NCBI GenBank assembly: GCA_036376915.1
Contig: DASUZK010000065.1
Location: forward strand, 1-33,230
Length of the DNA: 33,230 nt
Source of the DNA: VRUE01 sp036376915
GTDB taxonomy: Bacteria; Actinomycetota; Thermoleophilia; Solirubrobacterales; 70-9
Direction of reading: 5' to 3'
Below, one piece after another: positions 15,908 to 23,177 of this stretch. The notes beneath the pieces were generated by a model. It searched no databases, was not told the DNA's origin, and worked only from the letters and a program-made list of their open reading frames with translations. Within the stretch, counting starts at the first letter, position 1; each line of letters opens with the position of its first letter. Made by a program: the position numbers and the translations under genes.

Positions 15908-16600
15908 GTGGCGGACCTTCCCACCATCCCGATCGTCGGCGGCACCGGAGCGCTCGGCGCCGGCCTCGCCCTGCGCTGGGCCCAAGCCGGGGCCTCGATA
16001 GCGATCGGGTCGCGCTCGGCCGAGCGCGGCGAGGAGGCGGCAGCGAAGCTGCGCGAGAAGGTGCCCGGCGCCGGGGTCGAGGGCCTGCTCAACGAGGAGG
16101 CCGCGAGTCGCGCCGAGATCGTCTTCCTCACCGTCCCCTTCCGCAACCAGTCGGAGAACCTCAACAACCTGCGCGAGACGTTGCGGCCGGGGCAGATCCT
16201 GGTCGACTGCACGGTCCCGCTCGCCGCCGCGGTCAGCGGCAAGGCGACGCGCTCGCTCGGCGTCTGGCAGGGCAGCGCCGCCCAGCAGGCACAGGAGATG
16301 GTCCCCGACGGCGTCACCGTCGTCGCCGCCCTGCACACGATCGGCGCCCCGACGCTCGCCGACGCGGAGGCCGAGCTCGGCGAGGACGTCCTGGTCTGCG
16401 GCGACCGCAAGGCCGACAAGGCCCGGGTCGCCCGCCTGATCGAGCTGATCCCCGGGCTGCGCGCCGTCAACGCCGGCCCGCTGGAGATGGCCCGGATCGT
16501 CGAGCAGCTGACGCCGCTGTTGATCTCGGTCAACGTCCGCTACAAGGCACACGCGGGGATCCGGCTGACCGGCCTTCCCGACGGCGACCACTGGGAGTAA
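15908..16600 (+). CDS. npdG: NADPH-dependent F420 reductase (F420:NADP oxidoreductase)
   Basis: This 230-residue Rossmann protein transfers hydride between NADP(H) and coenzyme F420. It begins with IVGGTGALGAGLALRWAQAG and continues with a basic SRSAERG loop suited to NADP, FLTVPFRNQSENL, and DGVTVVAALHTIGAPTLAD. This is the F420-reductase arrangement rather than that of ketol-acid or P5C reductases. The GTG at 15908 leads the F420 operon, with the cofD start only 4 nt beyond its stop. It links F420 redox state to the NADPH pool and would feed Ddn-type reductases such as the one at 2735-3247. A TAGACT box (15893-15898) is a possible -10 element. Confidence 0.92.
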   Translation: MADLPTIPIVGGTGALGAGLALRWAQAGASIAIGSRSAERGEEAAAKLREKVPGAGVEGLLNEEAASRAEIVFLTVPFRNQSENLNNLRETLRPGQILVDCTVPLAAAVSGKATRSLGVWQGSAAQQAQEMVPDGVTVVAALHTIGAPTLADAEAELGEDVLVCGDRKADKARVARLIELIPGLRAVNAGPLEMARIVEQLTPLLISVNVRYKAHAGIRLTGLPDGDHWE

Positions 16601-16604
16601 TCGC

Positions 16605-17531
16605 GTGCGGGTCACGCTGCTGGCGGGCGGCACCGGGGGAGCCAAGCTCGCCGCCGGGATGCAGGAGGAGATCGGCTCCGACCTGGCGGTGATCGCCAAC
16701 ACCGCCGACGACATCGAGACGCTCGGCGTCCACGTCTCCCCCGACCCCGACCTCGTCACCTACTGGCTCAGCGGCGAGATCGACGAGGAGCGCGGCTGGG
16801 GGCTGCGCGACGACAGCTTCACCGTCTTCGACCGGCTGACGAAGCTCGGCGCGCCAAGCTGGTTCGGGCTCTCCGACCGCGACCTCGCGGCCTGCCTCTA
16901 CCGCCGCCAGTTCCTCGACGAGGGCGGCCGGCTTACCGAGGCCCAGGCGCAGATCGCCCGCGCGCTCGGGGTCGAGGCGAAGGTGCTGCCGATGTGCGAG
17001 GCGCCGGTGCGGACCAAGGTGCTGACCGCCGCCGGCAGCCGCGCTCTGCAGGAGTACCTGATCGTCGACCGCGGCGAGCCGGAGGTCCACGGGGTCGAGC
17101 TGGCGGGGATCGAGGCGGCCGAGCCGAGCGCCGAGGTGCTGGAGGCGCTGCGCTGGGCCGAGGCGATCGTGATCGGTCCCTCCAACCCGGTGATCAGCAT
17201 CGGCCCGATCCTCGCGATCCCGGGGATGACCGAGGCGATCGCCGCCTCCACCGCCCCGGTCGTCGCCGTCAGCCCCTTCGTCGCCGGCCAGGTGGTCAAG
17301 GGCCCGACCGAGCGCTTCATGCAGGCGCTGGGCCGGCCGTCGACCGCGGCGGGCGTCGCCTCCCTCTACGCGGGGCTGATCGACGCGATGGTCGTCGACG
17401 ACGGCGACCCCGACCCGCCTCCGGAGGAGATCCCCACGCTCGCGGTGCCGACCCTGATGGAGGGCGCGGGGGGGCGGGCACGGCTGGCGCGCATCGTCCT
17501 CGACTACGCAGCTAGCCTCGACGAGGCTTGA
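16605..17531 (+). CDS. cofD: 2-phospho-L-lactate (or phosphoenolpyruvate) transferase, CofD/FbiA
   Basis: The 308-residue enzyme joins the phospho-lactyl or dehydro equivalent from the GDP-activated donor to the deazaflavin Fo, making F420-0. Diagnostic segments are the start VTLLAGGTGGAKLAAGM, the ANTADDIETLGVHVSPD deazaflavin/metal site, RGWGLRDDSF, and VIGPSNPVISIGPILAIPG. Length matches the CofD/FbiA family. It lies 4 nt after npdG and overlaps cofC (TTGA at 17528-17531). The operon therefore encodes consecutive steps of F420 assembly. Confidence 0.95.
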   Translation: MRVTLLAGGTGGAKLAAGMQEEIGSDLAVIANTADDIETLGVHVSPDPDLVTYWLSGEIDEERGWGLRDDSFTVFDRLTKLGAPSWFGLSDRDLAACLYRRQFLDEGGRLTEAQAQIARALGVEAKVLPMCEAPVRTKVLTAAGSRALQEYLIVDRGEPEVHGVELAGIEAAEPSAEVLEALRWAEAIVIGPSNPVISIGPILAIPGMTEAIAASTAPVVAVSPFVAGQVVKGPTERFMQALGRPSTAAGVASLYAGLIDAMVVDDGDPDPPPEEIPTLAVPTLMEGAGGRARLARIVLDYAASLDEA

Positions 17532-18169
17532 ACGCAACCGCGGTCCTCCCAGTGAAGCGCTTCGGCGCCGCCAAGCAGCGGCTCGCTCCCGGCATGGGCG
17601 CCACCCACCGCGCCGAGCTAGCCGCGGCGATGCTCGAGGACGTGCTGGAGGCGATCGGCGCGACGCGCGCGATCGAGCGCACGGTCGTCGTCAGCAGCGA
17701 GCCACGCGCGATCGAGTTGGCCGCGGGCGCCGGCGCGGAGCTGGTAGGCGACCCCGACGAGGGCGGGCACTCGGGCGCGGCACTCGCCGGGATCGCCCGC
17801 GCCCGCGAGCTCGGCTCCGAGCGGGTTGTCCTGCTCCCGATCGACTGTCCGCTGCTGGCGACGCGCGAGCTCGAACGCCTGCTCACCGGCATGCCCGAGC
17901 GCTACGTCGCGATCGTCCCCGACCGCCATGGCACCGGCACCAACGCGCTCGCGCTCGCGCCGCCGGACGCGATCGCACCCTCCTTTGGAGAGGGCAGCTG
18001 CGCTCGCCATGTCGCCGCCGCACGCGCGGCTGGCGTGCCCTTCGGCGTCGAGGAGCTAGCGTCGCTGGCGCTGGACCTGGACACGCCAGCCGACGTCGTC
18101 GCCCTGACCATGGAGCTGGAGAGGGATCGTCGGCGGGCCAAGCGGACGGCGAAGGTGCTCGGCATATGA
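17528..18169 (+). CDS. cofC: 2-phospho-L-lactate / PEP guanylyltransferase, CofC/FbiD
   Basis: The 213-residue nucleotidyltransferase forms the GDP-activated three-carbon donor used by CofD. Seen are VLPVKRFGAAKQRLAPGM (the nucleotide-binding loop), DEGGHSGAALAGIARAR, LLPIDCPLLATRELE with the metal-binding Asp, and GTGTNALALAPPDAI. This order is typical for CofC. The start is TTG at 17528, overlapping the cofD stop by 4 nt. An ATG further in would remove the first strand, so TTG is preferred. The stop overlaps cofE (ATGA at 18166-18169). Confidence 0.93.
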   Translation: MNATAVLPVKRFGAAKQRLAPGMGATHRAELAAAMLEDVLEAIGATRAIERTVVVSSEPRAIELAAGAGAELVGDPDEGGHSGAALAGIARARELGSERVVLLPIDCPLLATRELERLLTGMPERYVAIVPDRHGTGTNALALAPPDAIAPSFGEGSCARHVAAARAAGVPFGVEELASLALDLDTPADVVALTMELERDRRRAKRTAKVLGI

Positions 18170-18993
18170 GCGGCGTGGGAGCAGAGCTGCGCGTACTGCC
18201 GGTCCGCGGCTTGCCCGAGATCGATGCCGGGACCAACCTCGGCGAGCTGATCGCCACCCGAGCCGAGCTGCTGGCCGGCGACATCCTCGTCGTCTCGCAG
18301 AAGATCGTCTCAAAGGCCGAAGGCCGCCTCCGCAAGCTCTCTTCAGTCATCCCGGGCGCCGAAGCCCGCAAGCTCGCCGCCGTCCTAGGCAAGGAGCACG
18401 CCCTGGTCCAACTCATCCTCGACGAGAGCCGCGAGGTGTTGCGCGCTGAGCGCGGGATCCTGATCACCGAAACCCACCACGGCTTCGTCTGCGCCAACGC
18501 CGGCATCGACAGCTCAAACCTGCCAGAGGACGACACTGTCTGCCTCCTGCCCAAGGACCCCGATGCATCCGCTCGTCAGCTCAGAGCCGAGATCACCGCT
18601 GCGATTAGGGAGCAAGGGGTGGGACTCGCCGGACACTCAGCGCGAAGCGCGTCCGCCGAGTCCCACCCCATGCTCCCCCCCACAATCGCAGTGGTAATCG
18701 CCGACAGCTTCGGCAGGGCGTGGCGGCTGGGACAAGTGGAGGTCGCGATCGGCTGCGCCGGCCTCATGCCTCTGGACGACTGGCGGGGTCGGCGAGACGC
18801 GCATGACCAAGAGCTGGAGGCGACCTTGATTGCGGTTGCAGATGAGGCCGCCTCGGCCGCGGACCTGGTCCGCGGCAAGAGCAGCGGCGTCCCGGTCGCC
18901 ATCGTCCGCGGTCTGGAGCGATTCGTGACGGCCGGCGACGGTCCCGGCGCCGCCGCCCTGCGCCGCCCTCGCGATGAGGACCTCTTCCGCTGA
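18166..18993 (+). CDS. cofE: Coenzyme F420-0:L-glutamate ligase, CofE, with an in-frame palindromic insertion
   Basis: The 275-residue GTP-dependent ligase adds glutamates to F420-0. It has GDILVVSQKIVSKAEGR, ESREVLRAERGILITETHHG, FVCANAGIDSSN and IADSFGRAWRLGQVEVAIGC, all diagnostic. It lacks the FMN nitroreductase-like domain fused in mycobacterial FbiB, so it is the short CofE form. Between ITAAIREQ and IAVVIADSF, an extra roughly 22 residues (GVGLAGHSARSASAESHPML, then PP) correspond exactly to the 70-nt hairpin element at 18608-18677, which is read through in frame. The extra loop lies between two secondary-structure elements and could be tolerated. The ATG overlaps the cofC stop. Confidence 0.93.
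   Translation: MSGVGAELRVLPVRGLPEIDAGTNLGELIATRAELLAGDILVVSQKIVSKAEGRLRKLSSVIPGAEARKLAAVLGKEHALVQLILDESREVLRAERGILITETHHGFVCANAGIDSSNLPEDDTVCLLPKDPDASARQLRAEITAAIREQGVGLAGHSARSASAESHPMLPPTIAVVIADSFGRAWRLGQVEVAIGCAGLMPLDDWRGRRDAHDQELEATLIAVADEAASAADLVRGKSSGVPVAIVRGLERFVTAGDGPGAAALRRPRDEDLFR
18608..18677. repeat. In-frame palindromic element inside cofE
   Basis: Arms 18608-18628 and 18657-18677 pair over 21 positions with one A-A mismatch (18615/18670). The interior adds CGGAC (18630-18634)/GTCCG (18651-18655) and GCGC-GAA-GCGC (18640-18650). The element is read in frame and yields about 22-23 extra residues. The sequence is unrelated to the 90-bp family in fbiC. It was recognised by eye. Confidence 0.75.
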
Positions 18994-18996
18994 GCT

Positions 18997-19049
18997 CCGC
19001 CGACGGGCCGATACGTCAAGGCATACTTGACGTATTGGCCCGTCGGCGG
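18997..19049. terminator. Bidirectional hairpin terminator between cofE and the alcohol dehydrogenase gene
   Basis: Arms 18997-19020 and 19026-19049 form a 24-bp stem with one G-T pair and a 5-nt loop. The hairpin fills the gap between two convergent stops (18993 and 19050). Confidence 0.75.
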
Positions 19050-20033
19050 TCAGATCTGGAGGACGGCGGCGCCGCGGAGGCTGCCGTCGCGGATCGAGTC
19101 GAGGGCCTCGTTGGCAGCATCGAGGGGATAGACCTCGACCTCGGTGCGGACCGGGACCTGCGGCGCCAGGGCCAGGAGCTCCTCGCCGTCGCGCCTGGTC
19201 AGGTTGGCGACCGAGCCGAGCGTACGCTCACCCCAGAGCTGCTCGTAGGAAAAGCTCGGGATGTCGCTCATGTGGATGCCTGCGCTGAGGATCCGCGCGC
19301 CCTTGGCGCTGGCCCGCAGGGCCACCGTCATCAGGGCGCCGACCGGGGCGAAGACGATCGCCCCGTCGATCTCCTCCGGCGGCGCCTCGTCCGAGGAGCC
19401 CGCCCACTCGGCACCCAGCGATCGTGCGAACTCTTGCCCCTCCTCGTCCCCACGGCGGGTGAAGGCGAACACCCGTCTTCCCTGGTGTGCGGCGACCTGG
19501 CAGAGGATGTGGGCCGAGGCGCCGAACCCGTAGAGCCCGATTCGCTCGGCGTCGCCGAGGAGGCGCAGCGCCCGGTAGCCGATCAGGCCGGCGCAGAGCA
19601 GCGGCGCGGCCCCCTCGTCGGACATGTCAGGTGGGATCGCGAAGCAGAAGCGCTCGTCGGCCAGCGCCAGCTCGGCGTAGCCGCCGTCGACGTCGTAGCC
19701 GGTGAAGCGAGCGCGGTCGCAGAGGTTCTCGCGCCCGCCGGTGCAGTAGCGACACTCGCCGCAGGCCCAGCCCAACCAGGGAACGCCGACCCGGTCCCCG
19801 ACCGCGAACCGCTCCGCTCCCTCTCCGGCCTCGACCACCGTGCCGACGATCTGGTGCCCGGGGACAAGCGGCAGCTTCGGCCGCTCGAGGTCGCCGTCGA
19901 CGATGTGCAGGTCGGTGCGACAAACCCCGCAGGTGGCGATGGAGATAAGCACCTGGCCGGGACCGGCCGAGGGCTCGGGGAGCTCAGCCAGCCGAAGCGG
20001 CTCCCGCTGCCTCTCGAGGATCATCGCTCGCAT
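19050..20033 (-). CDS. Zinc-dependent alcohol dehydrogenase (MDR superfamily)
   Basis: The 327-residue medium-chain dehydrogenase has the catalytic zinc ligands GVCRTDLH and GHQIVGTV, and the structural-zinc cysteine cluster CGECRYC plus NLC. The nucleotide loop is LYGFGASAH, where the usual GxGxxG is altered to GFGAS. It resembles the alcohol-dehydrogenase branch often annotated as zinc-binding ADH/AdhP; the cofactor is probably NAD(P). The ATG at 20033 overlaps the 3' end of fbiC by 50 nt, and an in-frame ATG at 20024 also exists. Co-transcription with fbiC is likely, but no F420 link can be claimed from sequence. A strong hairpin follows its stop. Confidence 0.88.
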   Translation of the reverse strand: MRAMILERQREPLRLAELPEPSAGPGQVLISIATCGVCRTDLHIVDGDLERPKLPLVPGHQIVGTVVEAGEGAERFAVGDRVGVPWLGWACGECRYCTGGRENLCDRARFTGYDVDGGYAELALADERFCFAIPPDMSDEGAAPLLCAGLIGYRALRLLGDAERIGLYGFGASAHILCQVAAHQGRRVFAFTRRGDEEGQEFARSLGAEWAGSSDEAPPEEIDGAIVFAPVGALMTVALRASAKGARILSAGIHMSDIPSFSYEQLWGERTLGSVANLTRRDGEELLALAPQVPVRTEVEVYPLDAANEALDSIRDGSLRGAAVLQI

Positions 20034-22293
20034 ATGCCTCGATGATCTCGTACAGCGTCGTTCGCTGCGCCGGCTCGCGCCCCGCCGCTCGGGCGGCGCC
20101 GATCAGCTGCTCGGGGTCCAGCCGGACGCCGTGCTGGGAGCCGGCCATGCGGGAGATGTTCTCCTCCATCAGGGTGCCGCCGAGGTCGTTCACGCCCCAG
20201 CGCAGAGCCTCGGTGGCGGCCTCGAGGCCCATCTTCACCCAGCTCGCCTGCAGGTTCGAGATCGTCCTGCCCAGCGCCAGGCGGAATGCCGCGGTGTGCT
20301 TGAGGTTCTCGGAGGCGGAGATCTCCTCGATCCCGTGGGTGCGGCCGAGCATCGTGTTGAAGGGGATGAAGCTGAGCGGGACGAACTCGGTGATGCCCCC
20401 GGTGCGCTCCTGCAGGGCACGGACGACCTGCATGTGACGCGCCAGCTCGCGCGGCTCCTCGATGTGGCCGAACATCACGGTCGAGGTCGAGCGCAGGCCG
20501 GCCCGGTGGGAGGCCTCGATGATCTCGACCCAGCGCCGCGCCGGCAGCTTGTTCGGCGAGATCCGTTGCCGCACACCGTCGTCGAGCACCTCGGCGGCGG
20601 TCCCCGGGGTAGAGCCGAGGCCGCACTCGATCAGGTACTCGAAGACCTCGTCCGCGCTCTTGCCCGAGCGCTCGCACATGTGGTCGACCTCCATCGGCGA
20701 GTAGGCGTGCAGGTGCAGCTGCGGCGCCACCTCCTTCGCCAGCCGCAGCCATTTGCCGTACTCCTCCAGGGTCAGGTCGGGATGGATCCCCCCCTGCATG
20801 CAGAGCTCGGTCGCCCCGAACTCGACCGCCTCGCGAATCCGCTCGGCAAATTCCTCTTCGGACACCTCATAAGCATCGGGCGACCGCCTCCCCTGCCCGA
20901 ACCCGCAGAAAGCACAACCGACGACGCAGACGTTGGTGAAGTTGATATTCCGGTTGACCACAAACGTCACCCGGTCCCCCGCCAGCTCTTGCCGAAGCTC
21001 GTCCGCAGCGACCCGCATCTCCTCGATGACCTCCGGCCGTGTCTCGGAGAACAGCGCCGTCAGCTCGTCCTCCGTGAGCTCTTGACCCTCACGCCCCTTG
21101 GCAATCGCTTCAGGGGCAAGCTTCCCATCCAGGGACTCTTCTGACCGCCTCCCAGACCCCCGCCGGGGGATGAAGCTCCAGTACTTCAGCTTGATCACGT
21201 CCAGGACCCCTTGCTCCATCCACTCCGAATCCATGTACTGCGGGTAGACGCAAAGCCGCTCCGTCAGCGCGAACCCTTTGGGCGCCAGCTCCTTCCGCAC
21301 CTCATGCGGACTCGGAAACGCGTGCTCAGGCGAAATGTGGTCCCCGTTCGCCGACAGCCCGCCCAGATCGGTAGCCCCCGCCTCGACCAGCTCCCCCCAG
21401 GCATCCGACAAGTTCGGCGGTACCTGCACTCCGACATCCGGCATCAACCGCTTGCACTCCCGGATCAACCGCTTGATGTCCTCCACGCCGACCGGGCTCG
21501 CCCAGCTCGGAAGGGGCGCCGGGGACCCCTCTGATGGGAACTCGCGAAGCAACTCAACCTCTGTACCGCCATCACGATCCCGCTGCGGAGCCCCAGCAGA
21601 GGGGTCCCCGGCGCCCCCCCACCGCTCCCGAGCAGCCTCATCCGCGATATCCGCCACTTCAGCCCCGTAGTACTTCGGGTGCGGAACGAAGTTCTGCAGG
21701 ATCACCTCCTGCAGATGCCCGTACCGGCCGTGTAGATCCGCGAGGGTTTCCAGCGACGCAACCTGCTCCTCCTCGGTCTCACCGATGCCGACCAGGATGC
21801 CGCTCGTGAAGGGGATCTTGAGCTCGCCCGCGGCTTCGATGGTCGCGAGGCGCTGAGCCGGATGCTTGGTCGGAGAGCCGGCGTGGACCGTGTCCATCAG
21901 CCGCTCCGAGACCGACTCCAGCATTAGGCCTTGGGAAGCCGTGACCTCCCGCAGCCGAGCCAGGTCGGTGCGGTCAAGCACGCCGATGTTCGTGTGCGGA
22001 AGCATCCCCCGCTCCAGTGCTCGTTCGCAGCTCCAGACGACGTAGGACGTGAAGTCGTCGTGCCCCCATTCGCGCAGCTTCTCCGCAACGATTGGGTGCA
22101 CCTCCGGGCGCTCCCCGGTGAGAACCAAGAGCTCCTTGGCATTCCGCTTCAGCGCCTCATCGAGAAGCTGCTCGACCTCCTCGGGCGAGCGGATATGAGC
22201 CTGGTGAGTCGCGAAGGCGCAGTACTTGCAGTAGCACTGGCAAGTGCGGGAGAGGGAGAGCGTGTAGTTCCGCGAGAAGGTGACCCGGCGCAC
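19984..22293 (-). CDS. fbiC: Fo synthase (fused CofG/CofH radical SAM), carrying an in-frame 90-bp palindrome
   Basis: The 769-residue bifunctional protein makes the deazaflavin Fo from tyrosine and a flavin precursor. The N-terminal CofG half has a radical-SAM cluster CX3CX2C (C18, C22, C25) and the C-terminal CofH half has a second one (C456, C460, C463). Other marks are LVLTGERPEVHP, VQVPPNLSDAW, FTNVCVVGCAFCGF, MQGGIHPDL and TSTVMFGHIEEP. Within the CofG half, residues about 229-258 come from a palindromic repeat (21521-21610), giving a low-complexity loop before SPVGVEDIKRLIREC; the frame stays open. Start is GTG at 22293. It stands apart from the npdG-cofDCE operon but serves the same pathway. 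A hairpin upstream separates it from the aquaporin gene. Confidence 0.94.
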   Translation of the reverse strand: MRRVTFSRNYTLSLSRTCQCYCKYCAFATHQAHIRSPEEVEQLLDEALKRNAKELLVLTGERPEVHPIVAEKLREWGHDDFTSYVVWSCERALERGMLPHTNIGVLDRTDLARLREVTASQGLMLESVSERLMDTVHAGSPTKHPAQRLATIEAAGELKIPFTSGILVGIGETEEEQVASLETLADLHGRYGHLQEVILQNFVPHPKYYGAEVADIADEAARERWGGAGDPSAGAPQRDRDGGTEVELLREFPSEGSPAPLPSWASPVGVEDIKRLIRECKRLMPDVGVQVPPNLSDAWGELVEAGATDLGGLSANGDHISPEHAFPSPHEVRKELAPKGFALTERLCVYPQYMDSEWMEQGVLDVIKLKYWSFIPRRGSGRRSEESLDGKLAPEAIAKGREGQELTEDELTALFSETRPEVIEEMRVAADELRQELAGDRVTFVVNRNINFTNVCVVGCAFCGFGQGRRSPDAYEVSEEEFAERIREAVEFGATELCMQGGIHPDLTLEEYGKWLRLAKEVAPQLHLHAYSPMEVDHMCERSGKSADEVFEYLIECGLGSTPGTAAEVLDDGVRQRISPNKLPARRWVEIIEASHRAGLRSTSTVMFGHIEEPRELARHMQVVRALQERTGGITEFVPLSFIPFNTMLGRTHGIEEISASENLKHTAAFRLALGRTISNLQASWVKMGLEAATEALRWGVNDLGGTLMEENISRMAGSQHGVRLDPEQLIGAARAAGREPAQRTTLYEIIEAYASDDPREAAGAASAG
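21513..21617. repeat. 90-bp palindromic repeat, copy A, in frame inside fbiC
   Basis: The core at 21521-21610 is nearly identical (one substitution, A at 21577 versus C at 24921) to the intergenic copy at 24868-24957. Perfect 21-bp arms at 21513-21533 and 21597-21617 enclose a 63-nt interior. An inner pair GATGG (21533-21537)/CCATC (21569-21573) is nested inside. Core length is a multiple of three and contains no stop in the fbiC frame. Confidence 0.88.
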
Positions 22294-22307
22294 GGCGGAA
22301 GACGCTA

Positions 22308-22339
22308 CCGCACGCGCCGTCTAGGACCGGCGCGTGCGG
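22308..22339 (-). terminator. Hairpin terminator downstream of the aquaporin gene
   Basis: Arms 22308-22319 and 22328-22339 form a perfect 12-bp GC-rich stem with an 8-nt loop, 20 nt beyond the aquaporin stop and just upstream of fbiC. There is no U run, as is common in actinobacteria. It would separate the two minus-strand genes. Confidence 0.6.
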
Positions 22340-22358
22340 CTGAAGATCCGGAGAAGCT

Positions 22359-23111
22359 CTAGGAGGTGGCTTTTGAAGTCGAGCCGGGCCTGACCCGCTC
22401 GGGCGGCTCGGTCGGGGGCAGACCGCCGGGCTCGAGCACGAACCTGAAGACGGCCGCGGCGAGCAGCGAGCCTACGATCGGGCCGAGCAGGTAGGGCCAG
22501 ACGCCGCCCCACTCGTTGGCGACGAGCGCCGGGCCGAACCAGCGCGCCGGGTTGAAGGCGCCGCCGGTCAACGGGCCGCCGACCATGACGATGAAGCCGA
22601 GCGTGGTGCCGATCGCCAGCGGAGCCCAGTCCTTGAGGCTCTTTTTAGAGAAGACCGCGGCGAGGATCACCAGGACCAGGCAGAAGGTGCCGATCGCCTC
22701 GATGATCATTCCCTGGAAGTCGCCGGCGAGCAGACCGCTGACCTGGGCGGCGCCGTAATTGGTGGCACGGCCCTCGTCGAGCAGGAGCCCCTTGCAGAGC
22801 AGCGCGCCGAGGACGCCACCGGAGAGCTGGGCGAGCATGTAGATCAGGCCGTCGATCGGCGCGATCCGCTTGATCGCCATCGCGGCCAGCGTCACCGCGG
22901 GGTTGAAGTGGCCACCGCTGACCACGCCGAACATGACGATCAGCCCGAAGAGCAGGAAGGCGTGGGTGAGGCCGATCACCGCGAAGTCGGTGCCGAAGCT
23001 CGCCTGTTCTCCGGTCGAGAGAAAGAGCACGATGACGGTGCTGATGAAGAACACCAGCAAGAAGGTGCCGATCAGCTCAGCAAGGTATGCCGCAAGTCCT
23101 CGTTCCTGCAC
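22359..23111 (-). CDS. Aquaporin / MIP-family channel
   Basis: The 250-residue membrane protein has six helices and the two half-helix motifs GGHFNPAVT and GGAFNPARW, both keeping the NPA of water/glycerol channels. Hydrophobic spans begin at residue 9 (AYLAELIGTFLLVFF). The C-terminal tail is short and Pro-rich. The residue after the second NPA is Arg, the selectivity-filter arginine. Water versus glycerol specificity cannot be decided from sequence alone. Start is GTG 23111 preceded by AGGAGGA. A hairpin follows its stop. The next gene upstream is divergent and encodes a binding lipoprotein. Confidence 0.93.
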   Translation of the reverse strand: MQERGLAAYLAELIGTFLLVFFISTVIVLFLSTGEQASFGTDFAVIGLTHAFLLFGLIVMFGVVSGGHFNPAVTLAAMAIKRIAPIDGLIYMLAQLSGGVLGALLCKGLLLDEGRATNYGAAQVSGLLAGDFQGMIIEAIGTFCLVLVILAAVFSKKSLKDWAPLAIGTTLGFIVMVGGPLTGGAFNPARWFGPALVANEWGGVWPYLLGPIVGSLLAAAVFRFVLEPGGLPPTEPPERVRPGSTSKATS

Positions 23112-23177
23112 TCTCTTCCTCCTAGATCCCTCGGTTCGACTGGGCGGCGCCAGTCTACCCAGATCGTGAGAAGGAAT

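Noticed and set aside
19050..20033. F420-dependent alcohol dehydrogenase
   Set aside because: It carries the zinc ligands and Rossmann fold of MDR enzymes, not the luciferase-like fold of F420-dependent alcohol dehydrogenases. Proximity to fbiC alone is insufficient.
21513..21617. CRISPR repeat interpretation of the 90-bp element
   Set aside because: There are only two copies, 3.3 kb apart, one inside a gene. There are no spacers and no cas genes.
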